Shown: one piece after another, positions 37,232 through 46,700 of the stretch
Layout of the letters: every line of letters begins with the position of its first letter
How positions within the stretch are numbered: the stretch's first letter is position 1
Source: Phaeobacter italicus
Lineage (GTDB): Bacteria > Pseudomonadota > Alphaproteobacteria > Rhodobacterales > Rhodobacteraceae
NCBI RefSeq assembly: GCF_001258055.1
Contig: NZ_CVRM01000011.1
Span: forward strand, 868,001 to 932,000
Length of the DNA: 64,000 nt
Direction: 5' to 3'
The notes under the pieces: model-generated
The model's input: the letters and a program-made list of their open reading frames with translations, nothing else
Databases searched by the model: none
Told to the model about the DNA's origin: nothing
Position numbers and translations under genes: made by a program

Positions 37232-37356
37232 TCAGTAAATGTTCATTATTTGCACTTTTTCGGTTTCCAAAATCTGAAATCCTGTGTCATGATTAATGCA
37301 GATGCCGGACCAACCGGCACAGAAATTGAGCAGAAGATCATACAGGCAAACCTACC

Positions 37357-37656
37357 GTGACCCGTAGCACCCGGCCATCTCTTGGCGCATTCGCGTTTTC
37401 CACGATTGCATTCGCGCTTAGCGCGTATTTCACCTTTGCCGCCGTGCAGGGCGATTTCGGGCTGTTTCGCAGGGTAGAAATTCAGGCAGAGGCAGAGGCC
37501 CTGCGCCAGGATCTTGACGAGCTGAAGCGCGAAACCGCGCGGATGGAGAACCTGACGCACCGCCTGTCGGATAATTATCTCGACCTCGACCTCCTGGACG
37601 AACAGGCCCGCACCGTTCTGGGCCTGCTGCGCGCGGATGAAATCGTCATCCGCTAA
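37357..37656 (+). CDS. FtsB/DivIC-like septum formation initiator
   Basis: A 99-aa bitopic membrane protein: short cytoplasmic N-terminus, one membrane span (about residues 10-30), and a periplasmic coiled coil (about 42-72, EAEALRQDLDELKRETARME) followed by the short conserved LDLLDEQARTVLGL region of the FtsB/DivIC family. Expected to join FtsL and FtsQ in the divisome. It begins with GTG. Located between pgk and the pdh operon, as in many alphaproteobacteria, where it often directly precedes pdhA. Confidence 0.85.
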   Translation: MTRSTRPSLGAFAFSTIAFALSAYFTFAAVQGDFGLFRRVEIQAEAEALRQDLDELKRETARMENLTHRLSDNYLDLDLLDEQARTVLGLLRADEIVIR

Positions 37657-37931
37657 GATTACGACCTGACGCCGGGCGCGCAGCCCCGACACAGGCGTCA
37701 GATCAACCCGATACCTGATCGGGGGCTTGCGGCGTCCATCCGCCGCACCGCTCGCGCAGGGCCAGGTGCCCGCCCTCCAGGGATACCTCCACCTGGCCCC
37801 CGCGCAATGCATCCCAACATCATCGAAGACCCGGCAGACAGCCCTGCCCGCCCTCACGCATCTGGTTGCAGATCTGGGTTCGGATCATCATCATGCGCCT
37901 GCCGGGCCGGGCAAACCTCCGCCCAGATCCA

Positions 37932-38007
37932 TGCCCCAGCATGCGCCACAGCCCATGCCTTGCGGCGCCCCACAAACCGCGGGTTTACCCCTTGGTGACG
38001 GTGCGTA
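37932..38007. repeat. 76-bp direct repeat, left copy
   Basis: Matches 38139-38214 at about 71 of 76 positions; both end GGTGACGGTGCGTA. The two copies exactly border the element remnant. Confidence 0.8.
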
Positions 38008-38138
38008 GGGTCAGGATGCATTGATCTGGCACCACTGGTTTTCCTGATCTTGCAAACGCAGGGAGCGCAGCGAAGCAGCGGCTTTGACCGCTTGAAATTG
38101 ACCCCGCCAGTTCCGCGCGCTCAAAACCCCTGCTTAAT
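38006..38138. mobile_element. Decayed copy of the inverted-repeat element
   Basis: Starts with TA then a 31-nt end (38008-38038, GGGTCAGGATGCATTGATCT...) matching the end at 17835. It continues with the interior found at 17968-18053 (GCAGGGAGCG, TTGACCGCTTGAAATTGACC). About 95 bp of the interior are missing after CCTGATC and the right inverted repeat is absent. Confidence 0.75.
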
Positions 38139-38214
38139 TGCCCCACCATGCGCCCCAGCCCATACCTTGCAACGCCCCACAAACCGCGGGTTTACCCCTT
38201 GGTGACGGTGCGTA
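38139..38214. repeat. 76-bp direct repeat, right copy
   Basis: Right partner of 37932-38007. It ends 86 nt before the pdhA start and 41 nt before the PDH operator. Confidence 0.8.
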
Positions 38215-38254
38215 ATAATAACGCTCGCATGATCTGGCAAAATGATTTATGAAT

Positions 38255-38272
38255 TAGTTTAGCATTAAACTA
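38255..38272 (+). promoter_or_regulatory. Palindromic operator upstream of pdhA
   Basis: TAGTTTA-GCAT-TAAACTA, perfect 7+7 inverted repeat with a 4-nt spacer, 28 nt before the pdhA ATG. Identical half sites and spacing precede lpd (19778-19795). Confidence 0.75.
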
Positions 38273-38299
38273 TCTAGCCTTAAGGGGGAGCCCGCCACT

Positions 38300-39313
38300 A
38301 TGGCTGCGAGAAAAAGTGTCAAGAAACCAAACGTTTCTGCCGAAGAGCTCTTGGAATACTACCGCGAGATGCTTCTGATCCGGCGATTCGAGGAAAAGGC
38401 CGGCCAGCTCTACGGCATGGGCCTGATCGGCGGCTTCTGCCACCTCTACATCGGTCAGGAAGCCGTGGTTGTCGGCCTGGAGGCCGCAGCCGAGGAAGGC
38501 GACAAACGCATCACCTCTTACCGCGACCACGGCCACATGCTGGCCTGCGGCATGGACCCCAACGGCGTCATGGCCGAGCTCACAGGTCGTGAAGGCGGCT
38601 ACTCCAAGGGCAAAGGCGGCTCCATGCACATGTTCTCCAAGGAGAAACATTTCTACGGCGGCCACGGCATCGTTGGCGCACAGGTGCCCCTGGGGGCAGG
38701 TCTTGCCTTCTCCGACAAGTACAAAGGCAACGACCGTGTGACCTTTACCTACTTTGGCGACGGCGCGGCCAACCAGGGTCAGGTCTATGAAACCTACAAC
38801 ATGGCGCAGCTCTGGGATCTGCCGGTCATCTTCGTGATCGAGAACAACCAGTACGCCATGGGCACCTCGGTGCAGCGCTCGACCAAATCCCCCGCCCTCT
38901 GGAAGCGCGGCGAAGCCTATGGCATCGCAGGCGAGGAAGTGGACGGCATGAATGTCCTGGCCGTGAAAGAGGCAGGCGAACGCGCTGTCGCCCACTGCCG
39001 CGCAGGCAAAGGCCCCTACATCCTTGAGGTTAAAACCTACCGCTACCGCGGCCACTCCATGTCCGACCCCGCCAAGTACCGCACCCGTGAAGAGGTGCAG
39101 AAAATGCGCGAGGAACGTGACCCGATCGAGCAGGTCCGCGACATGCTGCTGACCGGCAACCACGCCAGCGAAGACGACCTCAAGGCGATCGACAAGGAAA
39201 TCAAGGACATCGTGAACAAGTCCGCCGATTTCGCCAAGGAAAGCCCGGAGCCCGCGCTCGAGGAACTCTGGACCGACATTTATGCGGACGAGCTGCCGCA
39301 GGACAACGCCTGA
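38300..39313 (+). CDS. pdhA: Pyruvate dehydrogenase E1 alpha subunit
   Basis: Thiamine-diphosphate-dependent decarboxylation of pyruvate together with PdhB. The 337-aa length is usual. Seen: [19 protein letters not shown], and the ThDP motif [12 protein letters not shown]...NNQYAMGTS, with [15 protein letters not shown] in the phosphorylation-loop region. GGGGGAG lies about ten bases before the ATG. First gene of pdhABC; the operator just upstream is shared with lpd. Confidence 0.97.
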   Translation: MAARKSVKKPNVSAEELLEYYREMLLIRRFEEKAGQLYGMGLIGGFCHLYIGQEAVVVGLEAAAEEGDKRITSYRDHGHMLACGMDPNGVMAELTGREGGYSKGKGGSMHMFSKEKHFYGGHGIVGAQVPLGAGLAFSDKYKGNDRVTFTYFGDGAANQGQVYETYNMAQLWDLPVIFVIENNQYAMGTSVQRSTKSPALWKRGEAYGIAGEEVDGMNVLAVKEAGERAVAHCRAGKGPYILEVKTYRYRGHSMSDPAKYRTREEVQKMREERDPIEQVRDMLLTGNHASEDDLKAIDKEIKDIVNKSADFAKESPEPALEELWTDIYADELPQDNA

Positions 39314-39329
39314 GAGGGAAGAACAAGAC

Positions 39330-40712
39330 ATGGCAACTGAAATCCTGATGCCCGCCCTGTCGCCGACCATGGAGGAAGGCACCCTGGCCAAATGGCTGGT
39401 CAAAGAGGGCGACACCGTAAACTCCGGCGATATCCTGGCCGAAATCGAAACCGACAAGGCCACGATGGAATTCGAAGCCGTCGATGAAGGCATCGTTGGC
39501 AAGATCCTGGTCGCCGAAGGCACCGAAAACGTGAAAGTCAACGCACCCATCGCGATCCTCGTCGAGGAAGGCGAAAGCGCAGACGATATCGCCGCACCTG
39601 CAGCAGCAGAGGCTGACAGCCCGGCCGCGGCCCCCGCTGAAACAGCGGCGCCTGCTTCGGCCCCGGCAGCCGCAGCAGCGCCCGCCGCACCGGAAGTGGA
39701 CGACAGCCCCGACTGGCCCGAAGGCACAGAGGTGGTGCAGACCACCGTCCGCGAAGCTCTGCGCGACGCGATGGCCGAAGAAATGCGCGGTGACGAAGAC
39801 GTCTTCCTGATGGGCGAGGAAGTCGCCGAGTACCAGGGCGCCTACAAGATCTCGCAGGGTCTTCTGGACGAATTCGGCGCCAAGCGCGTGATCGACACCC
39901 CGATCACCGAACATGGCTTTGCCGGCATCGCCTCTGGCGCCGCCTTTGGCGGGCTGCGTCCGATCGTGGAATTCATGACCTTCAACTTTGCGATGCAGGG
40001 CATTGACCACATCATCAACTCTGCCGCCAAGACGCTTTACATGTCCGGCGGTCAGATGGGCTGCCCGATCGTGTTCCGTGGCCCCAACGGTGCCGCCGCC
40101 CGCGTTGCCGCCCAGCACAGCCAGGACTACGCCGCATGGTACATGCAGGTTCCGGGTCTCAAGGTGGTGATGCCCTACTCCGCGTCTGACGCGAAGGGCC
40201 TGCTGAAAACCGCGATCCGCGACAACAACCCCGTTGTCTTCCTGGAAAACGAAATCCTCTATGGCCGCTCTTTTGACGTGCCGAAGATGGATGACTTCAC
40301 CGTGCCCTTCGGCAAAGCCCGCATCTGGCGCCAGGGCAGCGATGTCACGATTGTCTCCTTCGGCATCGGCATGACCTACGCCCTTGAGGCGGCGGACAAA
40401 CTGGCCGAGGAAGGCATCAGCGCCGAGGTCATCGACCTGCGCACCATCCGCCCGATGGACACCGGCTCCATCATCAAATCGGTGATGAAGACCAACCGCC
40501 TGGTCACCGTTGAAGAAGGCTGGCCGCAAGGCTCTGTCGGCTCCTACATCTCCTCTGTCGTGATGCAGGAAGCCTTCGACTACCTTGATGCCCCCGTCAT
40601 CAACTGCACCGGCAAGGACGTGCCCATGCCCTACGCCGCCAACCTTGAAAAACACGCGCTGGTCACCACCGACGAGGTGATCGCCGCCGTGAAGCAAGTG
40701 ACCTACCGGTAA
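39330..40712 (+). CDS. pdhB: Pyruvate dehydrogenase E1 beta subunit with N-terminal lipoyl domain
   Basis: A 460-aa E1 beta. Residues 1-80 are a biotinyl/lipoyl domain with the modified Lys in the [10 protein letters not shown] motif (about residue 43). An Ala/Pro-rich linker (about 88-125) follows, then the transketolase pyrimidine-binding and C-terminal domains. An E1 beta that carries its own lipoyl domain is known from Sinorhizobium and other alphaproteobacteria. The lipoyl domain is nearly the same as that of pdhC (about 86% identical by eye over 87 residues). It starts 16 bp after pdhA. Confidence 0.96.
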   Translation: MATEILMPALSPTMEEGTLAKWLVKEGDTVNSGDILAEIETDKATMEFEAVDEGIVGKILVAEGTENVKVNAPIAILVEEGESADDIAAPAAAEADSPAAAPAETAAPASAPAAAAAPAAPEVDDSPDWPEGTEVVQTTVREALRDAMAEEMRGDEDVFLMGEEVAEYQGAYKISQGLLDEFGAKRVIDTPITEHGFAGIASGAAFGGLRPIVEFMTFNFAMQGIDHIINSAAKTLYMSGGQMGCPIVFRGPNGAAARVAAQHSQDYAAWYMQVPGLKVVMPYSASDAKGLLKTAIRDNNPVVFLENEILYGRSFDVPKMDDFTVPFGKARIWRQGSDVTIVSFGIGMTYALEAADKLAEEGISAEVIDLRTIRPMDTGSIIKSVMKTNRLVTVEEGWPQGSVGSYISSVVMQEAFDYLDAPVINCTGKDVPMPYAANLEKHALVTTDEVIAAVKQVTYR

Positions 40713-40724
40713 GGAGAGACAGCG

Positions 40725-42053
40725 ATGCCCACCGAAATCCTGATGCCCGCCCTCTCTCCCACGATGGAGGAAGGCACGCTCGCCAAATGGCTCGTGAAGG
40801 AAGGCGACACTGTCGCCTCCGGCGACCTGCTGGCGGAAATCGAAACCGACAAGGCCACGATGGAATTCGAGGCCGTCGACGAAGGCGTGATCGGCAAGAT
40901 CCTGATCGCAGAAGGCAGCGAAGGCGTGAAGGTCAACAGCCCCATCGCCATCCTGCTGGAAGACGGCGAAAGCGCCGATGACATCGGCGCCACCCCGGCG
41001 GCCCCGGCTGCAGCAGAAGACACCGCCCCGGCAGCGTCCAAAGACGCAAGCCCAGCCCCCGCACAGGCCGCCGCCGCGGCGACCCCTGCCCCGGCTGCTC
41101 CGGCTGGCGCAGATGGCTCGCGCATCTTCGCATCCCCCCTGGCGCGCCGCATTGCCGCTGACAAGGGTCTGGACCTTGCGGATATCTCAGGCTCCGGCCC
41201 CCGCGGTCGTATCGTCAAGGCCGATGTAGAAAACGCAACCGCCGCACCAAAGGCCGCCGCAGCAGCCCCCGCCGCCGCAGCGCCAGCAGCCGCAGCCCCG
41301 GCTGCCGCTGCCGCAGCTTCCGGGCCCACAGCCGATCAGGTGGCCCGCATGTACGAAGGCCGCGACTACGAGGAAGTGGCGCTTGACGGAATGCGCAAGA
41401 CCATTGCCGCGCGCCTGAGCGAAGCCAAGCAGACCATCCCGCACTTCTACCTGCGCCGCGACATCCAGCTGGATGCCCTGCTGAAGTTCCGCGCTGAGCT
41501 GAACAAGCAGCTCGAGGGCCGTGGTGTGAAACTCTCGGTCAACGACTTCATCATCAAGGCCGTGGCGCTGGCGCTGCAGGCCGTGCCGGATGCCAATGCC
41601 GTCTGGGCCGGTGATCGCGTGCTCAAGATGAAATCCTCCGACGTGGCGGTTGCTGTCGCCATCGAAGGTGGGCTGTTCACACCGGTGCTGCAGGATAGCG
41701 ACATGAAGTCCCTCTCGACCCTCTCGGCCGAGATGAAAGACCTCGCCAAGCGCGCCCGCGACCGCAAACTGGCGCCCCATGAATACCAGGGCGGCTCTTT
41801 TGCGATCTCCAACCTCGGCATGTTCGGCATCGACAACTTCGACGCCATCGTGAACCCGCCGCATGCAGGCATTCTGGCCGTCGGCTCCGGCGTCAAGAAA
41901 CCTGTGGTGGGGGCAGACGGCGAGCTGAAAGTCGCAACCGTCATGAGCGTCACCATGTCCGTTGACCACCGTGTCATCGACGGTGCCCTTGGCGCGGACC
42001 TGCTGAAAGCCATCGTCGAAAACCTCGAAAACCCGATGACGATGCTGGCCTGA
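40725..42053 (+). CDS. pdhC: Pyruvate dehydrogenase E2, dihydrolipoamide acetyltransferase
   Basis: A 442-aa E2: one lipoyl domain (1-80, [10 protein letters not shown]), Ala/Pro linker, peripheral subunit-binding domain (about 132-168, [20 protein letters not shown]), second linker, and the acetyltransferase core ending with HRVIDG (415-420) carrying the catalytic His and Asp. It transfers the acetyl group to CoA and forms the complex core. Starts 12 bp after pdhB behind AAGGAGAG. E3 comes from lpd, 21 kb away. A strong terminator follows. Confidence 0.97.
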   Translation: MPTEILMPALSPTMEEGTLAKWLVKEGDTVASGDLLAEIETDKATMEFEAVDEGVIGKILIAEGSEGVKVNSPIAILLEDGESADDIGATPAAPAAAEDTAPAASKDASPAPAQAAAAATPAPAAPAGADGSRIFASPLARRIAADKGLDLADISGSGPRGRIVKADVENATAAPKAAAAAPAAAAPAAAAPAAAAAASGPTADQVARMYEGRDYEEVALDGMRKTIAARLSEAKQTIPHFYLRRDIQLDALLKFRAELNKQLEGRGVKLSVNDFIIKAVALALQAVPDANAVWAGDRVLKMKSSDVAVAVAIEGGLFTPVLQDSDMKSLSTLSAEMKDLAKRARDRKLAPHEYQGGSFAISNLGMFGIDNFDAIVNPPHAGILAVGSGVKKPVVGADGELKVATVMSVTMSVDHRVIDGALGADLLKAIVENLENPMTMLA

Positions 42054-42092
42054 TCAGCCGCTGTAAAACCGCAGGCACCACGCCCGCCCCTC

Positions 42093-42127
42093 AATGCTCC
42101 GGGAGTTCATCCCGGAGCATTTTTATT
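42093..42127 (+). terminator. Terminator of pdhABC
   Basis: Perfect 12-bp stem (42093-42104 with 42110-42121), loop GTTCA, followed by TTTTATTT. Confidence 0.93.
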
Positions 42128-42177
42128 TGGCCAACCCCGCCCGCAAAAAACACCGCCGCCCGAGCCCCCAGCGCCGT

Positions 42178-42204
42178 CATCTTTCCAAAAAATACTCAAA
42201 AACC
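42178..42204. repeat. Copy 2 of the interspersed short motif
   Basis: CATCTTTCC-AAAAAATACTC-AAAAACC, close to the motif at 43331 in the opposite orientation and to that at 13361. Confidence 0.5.
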
Positions 42205-42209
42205 ACCGC

Positions 42210-42248
42210 CCAAAAAACAAAAGCCGGGATCATCAGATCCGGGCTTTT
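42210..42248 (-). terminator. Terminator of cysE
   Basis: 13-bp stem with one mismatch (42219-42231 with 42236-42248), followed on the minus strand by TTTTGTTTTTTG once past the stem. Confidence 0.85.
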
Positions 42249-42270
42249 CGAATCGACTGGGCGCGATGGG

Positions 42271-43089
42271 TCAGCTGTCTTTGCTGCCGCCTGTCAGCAC
42301 CTGGTTCATGCTGACTGCGGGCTGATCGCAGCCTGCTTCGCCGACGATCTTGGCCGGCACGCCAGCAACCGTTTTGCAGGGAGGAACCTCTTGCAGCACC
42401 ACAGAGCCTGCAGCGATCCGCGAGCAATGGCCGATCTTGATGTTGCCCAGCACCTTGGCCCCTGCCCCGATCAGCACACCGTCGCCGATCTTCGGGTGGC
42501 GGTCTTCCTCTTCTTTGCCGGTCCCGCCAAGCGTGACAGAATGCAGCATCGACACATTGTCCCCCACCACGGCGGTTTCGCCGATCACGATGGAATGGGC
42601 GTGGTCGATCATGATCCCGCGGCCGATGCGAGCGGCGGGGGGGGTATCAACGCCAAAAATCTCCGAGATCCGCATCTGGAAGAAATAGGCCAGGTCGTAA
42701 TCTCCCTGCGTCCACAGCCAATGGGCCACGCGATAGCATTGCACCGCCTGATAGCCCTTGAAGTAGAGGATCGGCTGCAACAGCCGGTGGCAGGCGGGAT
42801 CGCGTTCATAGACCGCCATCAGATCGGCCCGTCCTGCAGCAACCAGATCGGGATTTTCGTCATAGGCCCGATCGACGATCTCGCGCAGGATCACCATCGA
42901 CATCTCGTTGGAGCACAGTTTCGCGGCGATCCGATACGACAGCGCCTTTTCCAGCGACTTATGGTGCAGGATACAGGCGTGGATCAACCCACCCATCAGC
43001 GGCTGACGGGTCACGGCGTCCTGCGCCTCGGTGGTGATCTTGTCCCAGACGGGGTCGACTGAACTGACGGCTTGGCGCGTCTCAAGCAT
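42271..43089 (-). CDS. cysE: Serine O-acetyltransferase
   Basis: Acetylates L-serine with acetyl-CoA, first step of cysteine synthesis. The 272-aa protein has the SATase N-terminal helical domain (about 10-150) and a left-handed beta-helix of hexapeptide repeats (about 150-245). Conserved active-site stretch: GIMIDHAHSIVIGETAVVGD, with the catalytic His. GGAGG precedes the ATG of MLETRQAV; 20 upstream codons are not family-like. It is convergent with pdhC. Confidence 0.95.
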   Translation of the reverse strand: MLETRQAVSSVDPVWDKITTEAQDAVTRQPLMGGLIHACILHHKSLEKALSYRIAAKLCSNEMSMVILREIVDRAYDENPDLVAAGRADLMAVYERDPACHRLLQPILYFKGYQAVQCYRVAHWLWTQGDYDLAYFFQMRISEIFGVDTPPAARIGRGIMIDHAHSIVIGETAVVGDNVSMLHSVTLGGTGKEEEDRHPKIGDGVLIGAGAKVLGNIKIGHCSRIAAGSVVLQEVPPCKTVAGVPAKIVGEAGCDQPAVSMNQVLTGGSKDS

Positions 43090-43330
43090 GGCTTGGCCTC
43101 CTGTGCTCTTCGCAGGATAGCTATCTAAGCGAAAAAACACCAACCGCAATATTGTGATCAGGGGGATCAGCGACGCTCATATGTCGGGAAATCGGCACGG
43201 GGGGGCAGATGCGGCGGTGGGGATTTCCTTCCGGAAGCGACCGCAACCCATTGTTTTCAAAGCGATTAATTAGCATTCACCCGAGACATGTGCATCGTTG
43301 CACGCCCCCTGTGCAGATCGACCGGACCGG
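43090..43330. other. Gap between GTA cluster end and cysE
   Basis: No gene recognised. It contains a perfect GATAGCTATC palindrome (43116-43125) close to where the cysE promoter should lie and a small hairpin at about 43290-43303. Confidence 0.45.
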
Positions 43331-43364
43331 GGTTTGAGTTTTTTTGAGTATTTTCAGAAAGATG
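43331..43364. repeat. Copy 3 of the interspersed short motif
   Basis: GAGTATTTTCAGAAAGATG with a T-rich leader, reverse-complement partner of the motif at 42178. It sits in the 3' flank of the GTA cluster. Confidence 0.5.
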
Positions 43365-43419
43365 ACAATGACGGTCGCGCCCAGGACGAACGCGCCCCTG
43401 TGCCCGGTGCTCCGGCCCA

Positions 43420-43728
43420 TCAGGCGGGCGGTGATGGGTCCGCGCTTGCATGATCTGCAAGATGTGCCAGCACCATGCGGGTGCAGGCGAGATAGCCGGG
43501 ATGATCCAGAAAGGGTTCATCGGCGAGGGTAAAGCGGCGCGCCGCTCCCGAGAGCGAGCCATCGCCCCAGAGGCGACAGCAGCGACCGGTGTGCTGGTGG
43601 TGGCGCAACGCCAGCCCGGCCCCGGCAAAGATCCGCCTGCACAGCCGCTGCCGTTGCGCCGGGGCCACCGCCAGCAGGGCCCGCGCAACAGAGGTCACAT
43701 CGATCGGCATAACCGGACGGCGCATCAC
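43420..43728 (-). CDS. Conserved small protein trailing the GTA cluster
   Basis: A 102-aa protein with a central CRLWGDGSLSGAA motif and DEPFLDHPGYLACTRMVL near the end. I recall a similar small gene after g15 in other Rhodobacteraceae GTA clusters (WGDGSLM and PFLDDPDY motifs); no function is known. Its GTG start overlaps the g15 stop (GTGATG junction; the in-frame ATG is the next codon), so it is translated with the cluster. Confidence 0.7.
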   Translation of the reverse strand: MMRRPVMPIDVTSVARALLAVAPAQRQRLCRRIFAGAGLALRHHQHTGRCCRLWGDGSLSGAARRFTLADEPFLDHPGYLACTRMVLAHLADHASADPSPPA

Positions 43729-46700
43729 AAGAGCCTCAGACGGCCCGCAGCCCCAGCGCCGTAACGCGCCGATATCTGCGCCACTTCGATCTGGTCGCCG
43801 GGGGCCACGGCATCGGTGGTTTGATCAGACACCGCATAGACCCAGGATGGCTGGCTCAGCCGTTCTTCGCGCAGCACCCTGTCCCCGCGCAGCAGACGCA
43901 GGCGATAGCGTTCCAGATCTTCCCCCAGCGGAATGTCCTCACCCTCCCAGCGGTCCGCGTCGATCCGTCCACGCCGGATCCAGCTGAGGGTCACGTCGCC
44001 TGCGCCCAGCGCGCCGCTCTGGTGCAGATGCACGGGTGCGTAGGGGCGCAGGCCCTCGCCACCAAAAGCCGCCTCAAGATGGGTGTAGCTTGGATCATCA
44101 TAGGGGCGCGCCGCAGAGCCGATGCGATAATGACGATTGAGCCCGCGCTGATTGGCGCTCAGCTCGATTTGATCCGGCACGCCGTTCATGGCCACGACAT
44201 AGGACCCCTTGGGCCAAAGCGGCGGCATCCGGGCATCGCTGCCCTGCAGCCCGCGCAGACGGTTTGAGAGCAGATAGCGCCCGGGCGCAATCAGCTCGGC
44301 GGTGGTGAATTGGAACAGCTCCCAGTTGGCCGGGCTGCCATCCCCGATGGCCATCAGGTTGGCCCCGTTCAAGACCGCCTGCGGGTCGCGGCCATGAAGC
44401 TGGCCGTGGATCAGGTCGACCTCCAGCGCAGCCCCCCGGTCCCACCGCCCCAAAGGCCCGGCCGCAAGGGCGGTGTTTGTCACCCCGACCGTGGCAGACG
44501 CGGCCAGAATGTCCTCCAGCCCATAGTCTGCATCACCGGGCGCAGCATACACCGCAACGCGGCCTGGCCAGGGGTCAGCGACCACCGCGAGATGGGGCGC
44601 ATGTGGCAGCTCGTCCCCGCTGATGAGCGGCAGATCAAGGAACAGTGGCAAAACCGGCACGGGCGCGGCAAAGGGGGTCACGCCCGGCAGCTCTTCCTCC
44701 AGCGCGGGGCGGGTGTAGATCTCCGGGTCGATCCGCACCGCCTCTATCAGCTGGGTCTGGCCCTGCTCCACCCGGTCGATGCGATACTGCGCTGTGGGAT
44801 TGGGGGGCTGACCATCCCGGCCCAGCGCGGCAGGGTCTTGGACCGGCAGGGTGATCACGTCTCCCGCACCGATGCGCATCTTTGAGGGCGGCAGCTCAAG
44901 GCGCAGGCTGTCACGGGCAATGCGGGCCTCGCTCAGCCAGCGCTGGACGATCTGGCGTCCCTCTGTGCGGGACAGCGCCATGGGCAATTCCGTATCGCTC
45001 ACGCCATGTGTGGCTTCATCCGGCAGGATCGCCTCTTCCACCCGCAGATCATGGGGGCCACCCCAGTCGACAAACCGCAGCCGTACCCGACCGGACAGCT
45101 CTGCCTGAGCGGCGCGTGTGCGTTCAACCGTGCCGTCGATCTCCTCGCCGTCAACCAGCGCGGCAAGAGCAAGCGGCTGCGCCCCGCGACCTGATCGTGC
45201 GCGAAACTGCAAGAGCCCGTCACGTTCGATGGCATCGACCCCATGGCGCAGCAGCAAGGGCTGCAAGGCCGCGCGGGCCTCTGCGATGTCACTGACAGTG
45301 TAGCCCCGCACCAGACCCTCGACCCCCGTCAGGGCCAGCGCATCGCGGGAGAGCCCGGCCCCGAGACAGATTTCTTCAAGAACCGAGGCAAGGCTGCGCT
45401 GCCCTACCCGTCCGTTCAGCCAATGGCCGCGCAGATAGTTATCTCCGTCGCTCCAGATGCCCAGCGCATTGGGAAAGGTGGGAAAGGGGCGCGCGTCCCA
45501 GGCCCAGACATAGGCATTGGACATATCCAGCATGGGCCCGCCGTAGATGTCCGAGATCAGATTTCTGCCCTCTTCCTGCCAATAGCCCAACACGGCCCGC
45601 AGATAGGCCAGTTGCATCAGGTCGTCACGCTGACCGTCCGAATGTTTTGGCAGTTTGGATTCCGAGCTTTTGGGATCGAGAAACTTGTTGGGTTGATTGC
45701 TGCCCTTGTCGATGGCGGCGCATCCCAGTTCGGTGAACCAGATGGGTTTGCTTTTGGGTTCCCATTCGGTGGGCAAGGCTGCGCGCATTCCGTCTATCCG
45801 GTCATGATGGGGATTGGACCACCAGTTGCGGATATCCTTGTAACGCCACACCCAGGCCTCATCATGGGCGCCATCGGTGATCGGGGTGCGGATCTGGGCC
45901 GCTTCGGCGTCGGTTGAGTGGTAATACCACTCATAGCCTTCGCCCCCTTCAATGCCGCCGCGCAGATAGTCGAGATCATAGATGCTGGGCGCACCGGCCT
46001 CAGCATCCAGATGATCCTCGCCTGCGCGCCAGTCGGACAGGGGCATGTAGTTGTCGATCCCGACGAAATCGATCTCCGGATCTGCCCAGAGCGGGTCGAG
46101 GTGGAAATAGCGGTTTCCCTCCGGACTTTTGTAGCCCCAGTATTCGGACCAGTCCGCTGCATAGCCGATCTTGGTCTCTGCCCCCAGTATCTGGCGCACC
46201 TGCTGGGTGAGATCGCGCAGCGCGGCAACCGCGGGAAAGCCCTGATCATCGCGGATCTGGGTCAACGCGCGCATCTCTGAGCCGATGCAAAAGGCCTCTA
46301 CCCCACCCGCCGCTGCACAAAGTGCGGCGTTGTGCAGGATGAACCGCGCGAGCCCCCAATCCTCTGGATCGCCACTATAGGTGACGCTGCCGGGGCTGGC
46401 AGGCTGGCCGTTCTGCGCAGCCTTGCCCACGGTGATGGTGAAATCCGCAGCTGTCACCTGACCAAAGAAGGCCGCAACCTCGCTCTGCGCAGCGGCACTG
46501 CCATCGGGGCTGCCGGTCTGCCCCGGAGCCACAGACAGGGTGATCCGCCCCCGCCAGGGCAGATGCGGCTGGCCGGTCTGACCGGTCCAGGGGTCGGGCA
46601 GGTCATTGCCTGCGAGCTGGTCCATCAGGATGAAGGGATAGAACATTACCCGCTGGCCGCGCGCCTGCAGCGCATGGATGGCCTCCATCACTGCCTGATC

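Larger units (their letters stand above)
37657..38254. other. Non-coding region before pdhA with nested repeats
   Basis: No gene recognised. It contains a decayed copy of the inverted-repeat element and a pair of 76-bp direct repeats, listed separately. The part from 37657 to 37931 holds only short frames without ribosome sites. Confidence 0.55.

Noticed and set aside
39201-40697. 498-codon frame antisense to pdhB
   Set aside because: Shadow frame opposite a certain gene.
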